64,000 nt of DNA from an uncultured Acinetobacter sp. (GTDB taxonomy: Bacteria > Pseudomonadota > Gammaproteobacteria > Pseudomonadales > Moraxellaceae): positions 1 to 64,000 of the forward strand of contig NZ_CANLSL010000008.1 in NCBI RefSeq assembly GCF_947493735.1. The letters are read 5' to 3'. Below the pieces are notes generated by a model. It had not been told where the DNA came from, did not search any database, and worked only from the letters and a program-made list of their open reading frames with translations. The position numbers were made by a program, and so were the translations under genes. Shown here piece by piece: positions 50,328-59,952 of the stretch. Within the stretch, counting starts at the first letter, position 1. Each line of letters opens with the position of its first letter.

Positions 50328-53138
50328 TTACGCATTTTTACTGGCAAGTTGTCGTAACACATAATGCAAGACACCACCATGACGAACATATTCACGTTCT
50401 TTCGGTGTTTGCAACATGACATTGACTTCGAAGCTCTCCGTTGAGCCGTCGGCTCGGGTTGCAGTTACTGTAGCGACATCACTTTCGCCATTGTCTAGTC
50501 CAGTGATGGAAAGCACTTCTGAACCGTCCAAATTGTGGCTTTGAATCGATTCGCCGTCTTTGAAAGTCAATGGTAATACGCCCATGCCGACCAAGTTTGA
50601 GCGATGAATCCGCTCAAAAGATTGTGCGAGGACAGCTTTGACACCGAGTAGAATCGTGCCTTTTGCCGCCCAGTCACGACTTGAACCTGTACCGTATTGC
50701 TCGCCACCAAGTACGACCAATGTGCGATTTTGCTCTTTATATTTCATCGCTGCATCGTAGATTGGCATTTTTTCGCCGTCAGCTAAACTGGCTTGATCTG
50801 CTTGGAAATAGAGGGTGTTACCACCTTCTTCACCATTCATCATCAAGTTTTTGATGCGAATATTAGCGAATGTGCCTCGTGTCATCACTGCATCATTACC
50901 ACGACGTGAGCCGTAACTATTAAAGTCTTGCTCCATCACACCACGACTTTGCAGATATTGACCTGCAGGAGAGTCAGGCTCGATGCTACCTGCAGGTGAA
51001 ATGTGATCTGTAGTAATCGAATCGCCAAACAGGCCTAAAATACGTGCATTTTCAATATCGGGAACGCCCTCAGCCTCCATGTTCATACCATCGAAAAACG
51101 GCGGATTTTTGATATAGGTCGATTCATCATTCCATTGATACAGCTCAGAGTCAGGCGAGCTAATCGCATTCCACTCTTCACTGCCTTCGAAGACTTCGCC
51201 ATAATTTTTATGGAACATTTCCGCATCGATATTGTTGGCAATCAATTCGTCGATCTGCGCACTGCTAGGCCAAATGTCTTTTAAGAAGATATCTTTACCG
51301 TCTTGATCTTGTCCGATTGAGTCATTGGTCAGGTCAATATCCACTGTACCTGCCAAGGCATACGCCACGACTAATGGGGGTGACGCAAGATAGTTGGTTT
51401 TGACATGTGAGTGAATACGCCCTTCGAAGTTACGGTTACCTGACAAGACAGATGCAACCACGAGATCATTTTCCTCAATGCCTTTTTCAATGGCATCAGG
51501 CAGTGGCCCCGAGTTACCAATACAGGTGGTGCAACCATAACCCACCAAATAGAAACCTACCGCTTCCAGCGCATCCATCAAATCGGTTTTTTCTAAATAA
51601 TCAGTGACCACTTTAGAGCCTGGTGCGAGGGAAGTTTTCACCCAAGGCTTGGCTTTTAAGCCGAGTTTTGCAGCATTCTTCGCCACCAAGCCTGCACCAA
51701 TCATCACCGCAGGATTGGACGTGTTGGTACATGAGGTAATCGCTGCAATCACCACCGAACCATCACGCAGTTCAATGTCATTTTTATCTAAAGTGATTTT
51801 CGAGATAAGGCGTTGCAGTGCATTTTTATCTTGGCTTTTAGCTGAATTAGGCGAAGCTGCAAGGTCGTCTGCTTGCGATTGTTCACCACCTTCGTTGGCA
51901 AAACGAGATTCATCGTCTCTAGTTTGACGAGATTTGCTCATTTCGCCCAAGGTTTCCACAAATCGGCTGTGCATATCAGAGAGTGCAATACGGTGATGCG
52001 GTAGTTTTGGTCCAGCAAGTGATGGTACGACTGTGCTTAAATCCAACTCAAGATTGCTTGAGTACTTTGCAGTTGGAGAGCTTTCGTCATGCCATAATCC
52101 TTGTGCTTTGGCATATTGTTCGACCAAGGCAATTTGCGCTTCATCACGACCAGATAGGCGTAAATAATCTAATGCAACTTGGTCAATCGGGAAAATACCA
52201 CATGTTGCGCCATACTCTGGCGCCATGTTGGCAATGGTTGCACGATCGGCAAGTGGCATGTTGTGCAAGCCGTCGCCATGAAACTCGACAAACTTCCCAA
52301 CCACGCCATGCTCACGCAACATTTCAGTGACTCTAAGCACTAAATCCGTTGCCGTGACACCTTCTTTGAGTTTACCTTTGATCTTAAAACCGACCACTTG
52401 AGGAATCAACATTGACGCAGGTTGACCGAGCATTGCCGCTTCCGCTTCAATCCCGCCAACGCCCCAACCCAGCACACCAATACCATTGATCATGGTGGTG
52501 TGGCTGTCTGTACCAAATACCGTGTCAGGATAGGCGTACAGCTCACCATCTTGCTCAGATGCCATCACCACACGGGCGAGGTATTCTAAGTTGACCTGAT
52601 GCACAATCCCTGTAGCAGGTGGCACGACTTGGAAGTTTTGAAAAGCCTGACGACCCCAATGCAAAAATTCATAACGCTCTCGGTTGCGTTTAAATTCAAT
52701 TTGTTTATTTAAATCTAGTGCATCCTCACGCCCGTAAACATCGACTTGCACCGAGTGATCAACCACCAACTCACTTGGAATAAAGGGATTAATTTGTTCG
52801 GCTTTACCACCGAGCTTGACCACGGCATCACGCATCGCTGCCAAATCGACGACCGACGGTACACCGGTAAAATCCTGCAACACCACACGAGCAGGCATGA
52901 AGGCGATTTCTTGACTTGGTTTGGCGTTGGCATCCCAGTTTGCCACAGCTTCGATGTGACTTTTGCCGACACTTTGCCCGCCATCTTCATTGCGAAGTAG
53001 ATTTTCCAACACGATTTTCATGCAAAAAGGGAGCGTTTCAATGTTTGAAAAACGTTCTGACAACTTTGCTAAACTATAATAATTGTGGTTTTTTCCATCA
53101 ACATCCAGTGCACTTTTGACTTCAAATATATCTGACAT
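50328..53138 (-). CDS. acnA: Aconitate hydratase A
   Basis: A 936-residue aconitase of the AcnA/IRP1 type, isomerising citrate and isocitrate in the TCA cycle. It has the Fe-S cysteines (SCTNTSNP and GCTTCIGNSGPL), DSHTTMINGIGVLGWGVGGIEAE, and the C-terminal swivel domain with SRDWAAKGT and SFERIHRSNLVGMGVLPL. A hydrophilic, low-complexity insert (about 395-440, RQTRDDESRFANEGGEQSQA) makes it longer than E. coli AcnA (891). It is monocistronic and divergent from the glycosyltransferase gene. Confidence 0.97.
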   Translation of the reverse strand: MSDIFEVKSALDVDGKNHNYYSLAKLSERFSNIETLPFCMKIVLENLLRNEDGGQSVGKSHIEAVANWDANAKPSQEIAFMPARVVLQDFTGVPSVVDLAAMRDAVVKLGGKAEQINPFIPSELVVDHSVQVDVYGREDALDLNKQIEFKRNRERYEFLHWGRQAFQNFQVVPPATGIVHQVNLEYLARVVMASEQDGELYAYPDTVFGTDSHTTMINGIGVLGWGVGGIEAEAAMLGQPASMLIPQVVGFKIKGKLKEGVTATDLVLRVTEMLREHGVVGKFVEFHGDGLHNMPLADRATIANMAPEYGATCGIFPIDQVALDYLRLSGRDEAQIALVEQYAKAQGLWHDESSPTAKYSSNLELDLSTVVPSLAGPKLPHHRIALSDMHSRFVETLGEMSKSRQTRDDESRFANEGGEQSQADDLAASPNSAKSQDKNALQRLISKITLDKNDIELRDGSVVIAAITSCTNTSNPAVMIGAGLVAKNAAKLGLKAKPWVKTSLAPGSKVVTDYLEKTDLMDALEAVGFYLVGYGCTTCIGNSGPLPDAIEKGIEENDLVVASVLSGNRNFEGRIHSHVKTNYLASPPLVVAYALAGTVDIDLTNDSIGQDQDGKDIFLKDIWPSSAQIDELIANNIDAEMFHKNYGEVFEGSEEWNAISSPDSELYQWNDESTYIKNPPFFDGMNMEAEGVPDIENARILGLFGDSITTDHISPAGSIEPDSPAGQYLQSRGVMEQDFNSYGSRRGNDAVMTRGTFANIRIKNLMMNGEEGGNTLYFQADQASLADGEKMPIYDAAMKYKEQNRTLVVLGGEQYGTGSSRDWAAKGTILLGVKAVLAQSFERIHRSNLVGMGVLPLTFKDGESIQSHNLDGSEVLSITGLDNGESDVATVTATRADGSTESFEVNVMLQTPKEREYVRHGGVLHYVLRQLASKNA

Positions 53139-53473
53139 TTTGGCTTCCTTTATCTTTTATACAATGAAAAAATCGAGCGATTCAGTTTTTGATAAAATGT
53201 TCGGTGGCTACAAGATTCAGCTTAACAAATGGATGCTAATTTTAAGTTTTTAAAAATGTATAACTTGGTGGGAAAAATGTAATGGATATAATCTGTTACA
53301 GAATAAGTATTTGAAAATGAATTACGAAATCAACGTGCAAAATGAATGCACATAACTGTTATTTTGGAATGACTAAAATCAAAGATTGTCAAAAAACTGT
53401 CATCAATTGATCATGAAATGGTCAAATACCAAGTTTAATATCGCAGAATAAGAAAACCAACTTGGAAAGATGC
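53139..53473. other. Divergent promoter region, acnA / GT4-PAP2
   Basis: These 335 AT-rich bases should drive acnA leftward and the glycosyltransferase gene rightward. A good PhoB box lies at 53386-53403 facing right. A tataat-like word (ggatataatctg near 53290) is present but has no clear -35 partner. No ORF or RNA structure stands out. Confidence 0.5.
53386..53403 (+). promoter_or_regulatory. Putative PhoB box upstream of GT4-PAP2 genes
   Basis: TTGTCAA-aaaa-CTGTCAT gives two direct half-sites with the correct 4-base, all-A spacer. Half-sites match the Pho box at 12 of 14 positions, the second perfectly. It faces the glycosyltransferase gene and ends about 70 bases before its ATG. No strong -10 is seen at the ideal distance. 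Regulation by PhoB is inferred. Confidence 0.55.
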
Positions 53474-54730
53474 ATGATCAACTCATCAGCAAAAGTGCTG
53501 GATTGTACGCAAGCAAAGCATAACCTTGAAAATAAAAAGCAACAAGAAAATCAACCACAACGCCCTGCACGAAAATTAAGAATTGCCATCGTCACTGAAA
53601 CTTGGCCACCTGAGATCAACGGTGTGTCTCTTTCTGTGATGCAACTGACCAAAGGCTTACAACGTCGTGGTCATAAAATTTTATTGGTTCGTCCACAGCA
53701 AAGTGAAAAAAATCACAGCTTTTACCCAGATCAAGAATGCGTGGTGCGTTCGCAGTCGATTCCAAAATATCCGCAGATGCAATTTGGCTGGCCACAGATT
53801 TTTAAAATTGGTCAGGCATTGGATCAATTTAAAGCAGACATTGTGCATATTGTGACTGAAGGGCCGCTTGGATTGGCAGCACTCAATCAAGCCAAACTGC
53901 GCAATATTCCGATTTCGAGTGGATTTCACTCGTCATTTCATGATTTTAGTCGTTATTTTGACATGGCATTCTTAGTGAGACCTGTACGCCAATATCTAAA
54001 ATGGTTTCACAATCAAACGGATCTGACCCTTGTGCCTAGTGCAGATACACGTCAAGTGTTAAAAGATGAGTTTGGTCTGCGTTGCCCGATGCGAATCATT
54101 AGTCGTGGTGTGGATAGCCAACGCTTTAATCGCAACTTGCGGAGTTCTGGGCTACGTCGTCAGTGGCAAGTGGATGACAATACTACGGTATTGTTGTCTG
54201 TAGGACGAGTTTCCCCTGAAAAAGAAGTGCCATTTATCATCAAGAGTTTCTATGCGCTGAAAAAACATCAACCTCAACGCAAACTAAAAATGGTTGTGGT
54301 CGGTGATGGCCCAATTCGTGAGGATTTGGAAAAACAATATCCTGATGTGATTTTCATGGGTGCGCAAATGGGGGAGGCGTTGGCAATGTGTTATGCCAGT
54401 GCAGATGCCTTCTTATTCGCCAGTGAAGTTGATACTTTTGGTAATGTTGTATTAGAGGCGGTATCTAGTGGTTTGCCTGTTTTGGCATATAACTATGCAG
54501 CACCTGCGCTGATGGTCGAGAATGAGCGCACAGGTTGGTTGCTACCATTTGGTGATAAAGAAGTGTGGCAAAAAACCTTACTCAACTTGCCGTCGTTAAA
54601 AGACTTGGCACATATGGGACAAATTGCCAGTCAAAAAGTGGGTGATTGTGGTTGGGATCGTCCTGTGGCGGATTTTGAAAGTGCCTTATTGCATTATGCA
54701 AAAAAGCCAACCATGTACTTGCTGTTTTAA
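53474..54730 (+). CDS. GT4 glycosyltransferase, probable glycolipid synthase
   Basis: A 418-residue GT-B enzyme. After a polar N-terminal extension, the GT4 start is IAIVTETWPPEINGVSLSVMQL, followed by the GFHSSFHDFSRYF acceptor region, the donor-domain start LLSVGRVSPEKEVPFIIKSF, VVGDGPIREDLE and the EVDTFGNVVLEAVSSGLPVLAY EX7E motif. This arrangement is typical of enzymes glycosylating diacylglycerol (SqdX/MgtA/Agt-like). The track starts at TTG 53462; ATG 53474 with ggaaag upstream is better. The PAP2 neighbour and the PhoB box suggest membrane-lipid remodelling under phosphate limitation. Confidence 0.8.
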   Translation: MINSSAKVLDCTQAKHNLENKKQQENQPQRPARKLRIAIVTETWPPEINGVSLSVMQLTKGLQRRGHKILLVRPQQSEKNHSFYPDQECVVRSQSIPKYPQMQFGWPQIFKIGQALDQFKADIVHIVTEGPLGLAALNQAKLRNIPISSGFHSSFHDFSRYFDMAFLVRPVRQYLKWFHNQTDLTLVPSADTRQVLKDEFGLRCPMRIISRGVDSQRFNRNLRSSGLRRQWQVDDNTTVLLSVGRVSPEKEVPFIIKSFYALKKHQPQRKLKMVVVGDGPIREDLEKQYPDVIFMGAQMGEALAMCYASADAFLFASEVDTFGNVVLEAVSSGLPVLAYNYAAPALMVENERTGWLLPFGDKEVWQKTLLNLPSLKDLAHMGQIASQKVGDCGWDRPVADFESALLHYAKKPTMYLLF

Positions 54731-54929
54731 TGTGCTTTGCAGGTGAATGCTTTTGAAGTAGCTTTTTTGAAATCAGTGTTTTAAAATCAGTGTTTTGAAA
54801 TTTAGTTCGCTTGATTTTGAAAATTGGAAGAGAAGTTGGAATTAAACCACGGTACGATAAAAGCGTGATCGCACCATCAATATGAAAAAACAGTCAATAT
54901 TTATTGACATCAATACTAGGAGTAGTCGC

Positions 54930-55484
54930 ATGAATAAGATGAAAATTGCGCAAAAAGCGATACTAGATTGGGATTTACGAGGTTGTGTTTACCTGAATCA
55001 TTGGTCATCACACCCTTATGTGGCAAAGTTTTTTAAAGCGGTAAGTCGTCTTGGTGACGGTGCATTTTGGTACATCATGCTTGCCATCGTATGGGGCATG
55101 AAGGGCTTGGCGTACTTTAGCCAAGTGATCTATATCATCCTTGCAGGCAGTGTCGGTACGTTAATTTATAAACTCTTAAAACGTCATACAGTTCGTCCGC
55201 GTCCTTATCAGGTACATCAAGTGATTAGTTTGGGTGAGCGACCACTGGATCATTTTAGCTTTCCGTCAGGGCATACTTTACACGCAGTTTTAGCATGTAC
55301 AGTCTTGGGTAGTATTGAATCCGTGTTACTTGCAATCATGTTGCCATTTACCATTTTGGTGGGCTTGTCACGTATGATCTTGGGTTTGCATTATCCGACG
55401 GATGTGATCGTTGGGGCGAGTATTGGTTTTATGGTGGCGATGTTGACGTTGTGGTGTGCGCCATTCTTAGGTATCGTGCTTTAA
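54930..55484 (+). CDS. PAP2-family membrane phosphatase
   Basis: A membrane phosphatase of about 184 residues with the three PAP2 motifs: KRHTVRPRP, PSGH (in FSFPSGHTLHAV) and SRMILGLHYPTDV. Several hydrophobic helices surround them. Such enzymes dephosphorylate phosphatidate, undecaprenyl diphosphate or similar lipids. The track starts at 54882, but ATG 54930 has a good ribosome binding site (taggag). It follows the GT4 gene by about 200 bp in the same direction. Phosphatidate as substrate would supply diacylglycerol to the GT4 enzyme, which is inference. Confidence 0.85.
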   Translation: MNKMKIAQKAILDWDLRGCVYLNHWSSHPYVAKFFKAVSRLGDGAFWYIMLAIVWGMKGLAYFSQVIYIILAGSVGTLIYKLLKRHTVRPRPYQVHQVISLGERPLDHFSFPSGHTLHAVLACTVLGSIESVLLAIMLPFTILVGLSRMILGLHYPTDVIVGASIGFMVAMLTLWCAPFLGIVL

Positions 55485-55645
55485 TCCATGCAAACCAATT
55501 CATCCGTTCATAAATAAAAGGGATTAACTGGTTGGATGAGTCTTGGTTTGATATGGGGTAAGCATTGCGTCTGTGCTGAATTTTGTTAAAGTAGCTTGCA
55601 TTGATCTCGTAAATTAACTTTGTAAATAGAAATAAAGGCTAAGCT

Positions 55646-55846
55646 ATGGCACTCCGTTGGACAGATTCGATTGATATTGCGATTGAGCTTTATGAAGCGC
55701 ACCCAGATGTCGATCCGCAATATATTCGTTTTACCGATTTGCACCGTTGGATTTGTGAATTACCTGACTTCGAAGATGATCCAAACAAATCCAGCGAAGG
55801 TATTTTAGAAGCCATTCAAATGGCATGGATTGACGAAGCACGTTAA
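55646..55846 (+). CDS. iscX: Fe-S cluster assembly protein IscX
   Basis: A 66-residue acidic protein matching IscX/Yfh[35 protein letters not shown] and [12 protein letters not shown]. IscX binds IscS and iron and modulates Fe-S assembly. Here it is separate from the isc operon, located upstream of ndk. The start has ggc/aagct upstream only, but the family N-terminus supports it. Confidence 0.93.
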   Translation: MALRWTDSIDIAIELYEAHPDVDPQYIRFTDLHRWICELPDFEDDPNKSSEGILEAIQMAWIDEAR

Positions 55847-55984
55847 CTTCATTGGTGAAAGCTTTTTGTGTCAAATCACGCACTAATACATTTGCATTTT
55901 GTCGAAAAAGTTTAGATTGAATCAAAATCAAGACAAATTGCACTATATCTTGCGCCTATCGCTCGTATATAATGCGCCAAATTT

Positions 55985-56240
55985 TCCGTTTTTATGAGGG
56001 TCTGCTGGCATTTCACAGATGCTTGCGACAATGGAAGCTTTGTAGGCGATACTAGGCATGAATGAAGAAGTTTAGTACTTCTAAATGATTCGTTCATAAC
56101 GACGTAGCGTCAAAAAGCTTCCTTGTCCCGAAGGGTTATAGCTAAAACAGCCATAAACTTCGTTATGAAACTTGGCAAGGGAGTGACCATTCCCTTCGTT
56201 TCATGCCTTGTTTATGTGGTTTTAGCTGATAACGCAATGC
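55985..56240 (+). ncRNA. Strongly structured RNA candidate upstream of ndk (possibly C4-like sRNA)
   Basis: The 449-bp gap between iscX and ndk contains nested complementary arms. Hairpin I joins ggaagcttt (56033-41) with aaagcttcc (56114-22) and encloses smaller stems (agaagt/acttct, gacg/cgtc). Hairpin II joins gttatagctaaaac...ccataaac (56135-58) with gtttatgtggttttagctgataac (56210-33); inside it atgaaac pairs with gtttcat and aaggga with tccctt. A TATAAT word lies at 55967-72. It could be a separate sRNA, perhaps related to the C4-like RNAs that are abundant in Acinetobacter, or a long ndk leader. Identity is unproven. Confidence 0.5.
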
Positions 56241-56295
56241 ATGGTTGAAATACCAACAGACCCTATCCAGTTCTCAGACATTTAAGGAGCCAATC

Positions 56296-56727
56296 ATGGC
56301 GATTGAACGTACTTTATCTATCATCAAACCTGATGCTGTAGGCAAAAACCACATCGGTGACATTGTTGCACGTTTCGAAAAAGCGGGTCTTAAGCCAGTT
56401 GCAATGAAATACAAGCAACTTTCTCAAGCGGATGCAGAAGGTTTCTACGCAGAGCACAAAGAACGTGGCTTCTTCAATGACTTAGTTGCATTCATGACTT
56501 CTGGCCCTGTGGTTGTATCTGTACTTGAAGGCGAGAATGCTGTACTTGCGCACCGTGAAATTTTGGGTGCAACAAATCCTAAAGAAGCAGCGCCTGGTAC
56601 AATCCGTGCAGACTTTGCGGTAAGCATCGACGAAAATGCTGCTCACGGTTCTGACTCTGTTGCATCTGCTGAGCGTGAGATCGCTTACTTCTTCAATCCA
56701 GACGAGATTGCAGCGCGTACGCGTTAA
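56296..56727 (+). CDS. ndk: Nucleoside diphosphate kinase
   Basis: A 143-residue enzyme that balances NTP pools by phosphate transfer through an active-site histidine (NAAHGSDSV, His117). It starts [21 protein letters not shown] at ATG 56296 with aaggag upstream. The track's 56245 start adds a non-homologous extension. Its own terminator follows. The long structured leader or sRNA region upstream is unusual. Confidence 0.98.
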   Translation: MAIERTLSIIKPDAVGKNHIGDIVARFEKAGLKPVAMKYKQLSQADAEGFYAEHKERGFFNDLVAFMTSGPVVVSVLEGENAVLAHREILGATNPKEAAPGTIRADFAVSIDENAAHGSDSVASAEREIAYFFNPDEIAARTR

Positions 56728-56786
56728 TTCGATCGGGATGGTGTTTGTATAGTGCGTCTTGCCTAGCAAACATTTCTCATCGTGAT

Positions 56787-56828
56787 AAAGCTAGATCAGT
56801 GTTATACTTATCTAGCTTTTTTGTTTTT
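56787..56828 (+). terminator. Intrinsic terminator after ndk
   Basis: The stem aaagctaga / tctagcttt (9 bp, 15-base loop) is followed by tttttgttttt. Confidence 0.75.
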
Positions 56829-56940
56829 CACTAGGGTAAACGGTGAAAAACGGATATAATTTGCGCCCTCGATTTATCATTCAATATTTTTTATTGATCA
56901 GTTCCATTTCTCGCTCCTCATATTGCATGGCAGGTTTTGC

Positions 56941-58218
56941 ATGAACACAGCTCAATCCATTTCTACGCTTGCGCAAGATGCGACTTTGCAGGAAAAAACT
57001 GTGCAGAAAAAAATGGTGCAGGATCAAGCTGTGCCAAAAAAAGTGCAAGTGAATTCGTCAAAAGCCAATTTATTGGGTATGACACGTGCTGAGCTAGAAG
57101 CTTTTTTTGAGAAAATCGGTGAGAAGAAGTTTCGTGCAGGACAGGTGATGAAATGGATTCACCAGTTTGGCGTGACTGATTTTGAAGAAATGACCAATAT
57201 TTCAGGCAAACTTCGGGAAAAGCTGGTCAATATTGCAGAAATTCAAGCGCCTGAAGTGGTGCATCGTCACTATTCTAAAGACGGCACACGAAAATGGGTA
57301 TTCCGTGTAGGCGATGGTGAGGGCTCTTTGGTTGAAACAGTTTTGATTCCTGCCGAAGACAAAACAGGCTCACGTAAAACCTTATGTATTTCATCACAAG
57401 TCGGCTGTGCGCTAGATTGTTCATTTTGTTCAACGGGTAAACAAGGCTTTCAACGTGACTTAACCCCTGCGGAAATCATCGGTCAGCTTTGGGTGGCAAA
57501 TCAATCTTATATGGAAGATGTGCCAGTTAGTGATCGTACTCGCACCGTGACAAACGTCGTGATGATGGGTATGGGTGAACCATTACTGAATTTTGATCCA
57601 GTGGTTGCGTCGATGTCGTTGATGCTTGATGACTTTGCCTATGGCATGTCTAAGCGTCGAGTGACGTTATCGACTTCGGGTGTAGTGCCAATGATTGATA
57701 AGTTGGCTGCGACCATCGACGTTGCATTAGCGATTTCACTGCATGCGCCAAATGATCCACTGCGTAATGAGCTTGTACCGATCAATAAAAAGTATCCGCT
57801 AGAGCAATTGATCGCAGCTTGCCAACGCTACTTGGCAAAAGATGGTAATGAAAGTAGTCGTAAGCACATTACCATTGAATATGTCATGCTCGATGGTGTG
57901 AATGACAAACCTGAGCATGCGTTACAATTATTAAAACTATTAAAAGATTTACCAAGTAAAATCAATTTGATTCCGTTTAATCCATTTCCACATGCGCCTT
58001 ATGGACGGTCGAGTCGCAATCGCATTATGGCATTTCAAAAAACTTTGTCAGATGCAGGATTTGTCTGTACCATTCGTCAGACACGTGGCGACGATATTGA
58101 TGCAGCATGTGGTCAGTTGGTGGGGCAAGTTGCGGATCGTACACGTCGTGCTGAGAAGTGGAAGCAGAAAATCGCCAGTCAGCACAATGAAATTTTAAGA
58201 ACACAAAGTGATTCATAA
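56941..58218 (+). CDS. rlmN: Dual-specificity RNA methyltransferase RlmN
   Basis: A 425-residue radical SAM enzyme that methylates A2503 of 23S rRNA and A37 of some tRNAs. The Fe-S motif [19 protein letters not shown], the [12 protein letters not shown] segment and the C-terminal [18 protein letters not shown] with the catalytic cysteine are visible. The first ~45 residues are a low-complexity extension. ATG 56941 is preferred over the track's 56923. It begins the conserved rlmN-pilF-rodZ-ispG-hisS string. Confidence 0.96.
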   Translation: MNTAQSISTLAQDATLQEKTVQKKMVQDQAVPKKVQVNSSKANLLGMTRAELEAFFEKIGEKKFRAGQVMKWIHQFGVTDFEEMTNISGKLREKLVNIAEIQAPEVVHRHYSKDGTRKWVFRVGDGEGSLVETVLIPAEDKTGSRKTLCISSQVGCALDCSFCSTGKQGFQRDLTPAEIIGQLWVANQSYMEDVPVSDRTRTVTNVVMMGMGEPLLNFDPVVASMSLMLDDFAYGMSKRRVTLSTSGVVPMIDKLAATIDVALAISLHAPNDPLRNELVPINKKYPLEQLIAACQRYLAKDGNESSRKHITIEYVMLDGVNDKPEHALQLLKLLKDLPSKINLIPFNPFPHAPYGRSSRNRIMAFQKTLSDAGFVCTIRQTRGDDIDAACGQLVGQVADRTRRAEKWKQKIASQHNEILRTQSDS

Positions 58219-58278
58219 CGCATTGATATGATGGAAATGTGAGTCACAAGCGATGAAAATATTGAGGTCTTTGTTTGA

Positions 58279-59118
58279 ATGATGGTTACTCGTTTTAACC
58301 CAAAGGGGCAAACAGTATTAAAGTCTACATTAGGTGCGGTTGCACTCAGTGCTTTGATCGTGATGTCTGGCTGTGTAACCACGACACCTGCGACCCGACT
58401 TGGGGAGAAAGATCCTGAAAAAGCAGTACAACTGCGCACACAACTGGCAGCTGAATATATTCGTACAGGTGAGTTGGATAAAGCCAAACAAGAGCTTGAT
58501 CAGGCGTTAAATACAGATTCACGTTCTGTCGAAGCCAACCTGATGATGGGTGTCTTGCTACAGCAAGAAGGTAGCCCGACCAATATGGCAAAAGCAGAAG
58601 AGTATTTTAAACGTGCGATTTCCATTGATGGGTCGCATGCCCAAGCACGAAATAACTATGGTACATACTTGTATCTTCGTGAACGCTATCCTGAAGCGAT
58701 TGCACAGTTCAAGGTGGCAGGGGCGACCTTGGGCTATACTCAGCGTTATGCGGCACTTGAAAATTTGGGACGTACCTATCTGAAAGTCGGTGACAATGCC
58801 AATGCGGAACAAGCCTTTACCCAAGCCTTGCAAGCCAATCGTGACTCATTGATCTCACGCTTAGAGCTTTCCGAATTGCTTTATTTTCAGCAACGCTTTA
58901 CATTGGCGGGGCAGATGTATGAAGATTATATCCGCTATACAGGGCAAGCCAGTCAAGGGGCAAGAGCACTTTGGATTGGGCTACGTCTAGCACGAGCTCG
59001 TCATGATGATTTAGGCATGCAAGTACTTGCCAATCAATTGCGAGCACAGTTTCCTGATAGTCAGGAATATAAACGATATTTAGAGTTAAAACAGAGTTCT
59101 GAGGCGGTATGGAAATAG
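58279..59118 (+). CDS. pilF: Type IV pilus biogenesis/stability protein PilF (PilW)
   Basis: A 279-residue outer-membrane lipoprotein (lipobox IVMSGC at about 32) with tetratricopeptide repeats (LAAEYIRTGELDKAKQELDQAL, ANLMMGVLLQQEGSP..., ARNNYGTYLYLRERYPEAIAQF, ALENLGRTYLKVGDNANAEQAF). It is the pilotin that assembles the PilQ secretin. Its end overlaps the rodZ-like gene by 10 bases, suggesting coupling. Confidence 0.9.
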   Translation: MMVTRFNPKGQTVLKSTLGAVALSALIVMSGCVTTTPATRLGEKDPEKAVQLRTQLAAEYIRTGELDKAKQELDQALNTDSRSVEANLMMGVLLQQEGSPTNMAKAEEYFKRAISIDGSHAQARNNYGTYLYLRERYPEAIAQFKVAGATLGYTQRYAALENLGRTYLKVGDNANAEQAFTQALQANRDSLISRLELSELLYFQQRFTLAGQMYEDYIRYTGQASQGARALWIGLRLARARHDDLGMQVLANQLRAQFPDSQEYKRYLELKQSSEAVWK

Positions 59119-59909
59119 ATACGAATACACCTAAAAATAAATCTTCAACGCCTTCGAGCATTGGCAGTGCACAGCGTCCGGGTGAATATTTGCGTCAAGT
59201 TCGCATGTCGCAAGGGAAAGAGCTGTCTGAAGTAGCACAAGAGCTAAAAATTTCTGAAAAGCAGTTGGTCGCTTTAGAAAAAGATGACTATCAGTCTTTG
59301 CCACAAGCGCCTTTTATCAAGGGCTATTATCGTGCTTATGCAAAGTTTCTCAATGCAGATGCAACCGCATTGATTCATCGCTTTGATGAGATCTATAGTA
59401 GTGATACAGGCTTGACCTCAAGTCACACTTTGAAAGATTCTCCAATTAAGTCGATGGGGCGTCTGACTCGTGGTAAGCGCCGTGGTTCAAATACATGGCT
59501 GAAACGCATTGTCTTATTGCTATTGATCATTGCAGTTGTATGGGGACTTTGGTCGGTCGTTTCAAAATGGATGAGTAAAAATAATCAAACTCAACCTGTT
59601 GATAATGCAAACGGTGTTGAAGTGATTGAATTCGATTCGGCGGGTTTTGGTACGGCAACAGCTGTAAGCAGTGGCGATCAGTTGGTTTTAGATTTTAACC
59701 GTCCAACGTCAGTCATGATCCAAGACGCATCGGGCAATACTTTGGCTCAAGGTCGTCAAAGTGAAAGTTTGACATTATCAGGACAAGCACCTTTTAGTAT
59801 TCGCCTTGATGATGCACAAGCTGTAAAACTCAAACTAAATAATGAAGATATCGCATTAACCAGTTATACCAATGCGAGCGGTGCTGCTGACTTTAGATTG
59901 TCACCATAA
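59109..59909 (+). CDS. rodZ: RodZ-like helix-turn-helix membrane protein
   Basis: A 266-residue protein. A cytoplasmic helix-turn-helix (GEYLRQVRMSQGKELSEVAQ...PFIKGYYRAYAKFLNAD, about 25-90) is followed by a basic linker, one transmembrane helix (IVLLLLIIAVVWGLWSVV, about 137-154) and a periplasmic beta-rich DUF4115-type domain. RodZ couples MreB to the elongasome and controls rod shape. It shows the usual position upstream of ispG. Confidence 0.85.
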   Translation: MEIDTNTPKNKSSTPSSIGSAQRPGEYLRQVRMSQGKELSEVAQELKISEKQLVALEKDDYQSLPQAPFIKGYYRAYAKFLNADATALIHRFDEIYSSDTGLTSSHTLKDSPIKSMGRLTRGKRRGSNTWLKRIVLLLLIIAVVWGLWSVVSKWMSKNNQTQPVDNANGVEVIEFDSAGFGTATAVSSGDQLVLDFNRPTSVMIQDASGNTLAQGRQSESLTLSGQAPFSIRLDDAQAVKLKLNNEDIALTSYTNASGAADFRLSP

Positions 59910-59952
59910 TTGTGAACAATACAAAGCGTCATCTGTTAGAAGGTAAGTCATC

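Noticed and set aside
55912-56097. 61-residue minus-strand ORF in the iscX-ndk gap
   Set aside because: It has no convincing start signal or domain and lies across the RNA hairpin I. It is better explained by the structured RNA, although similar small ORFs may be annotated in related genomes.
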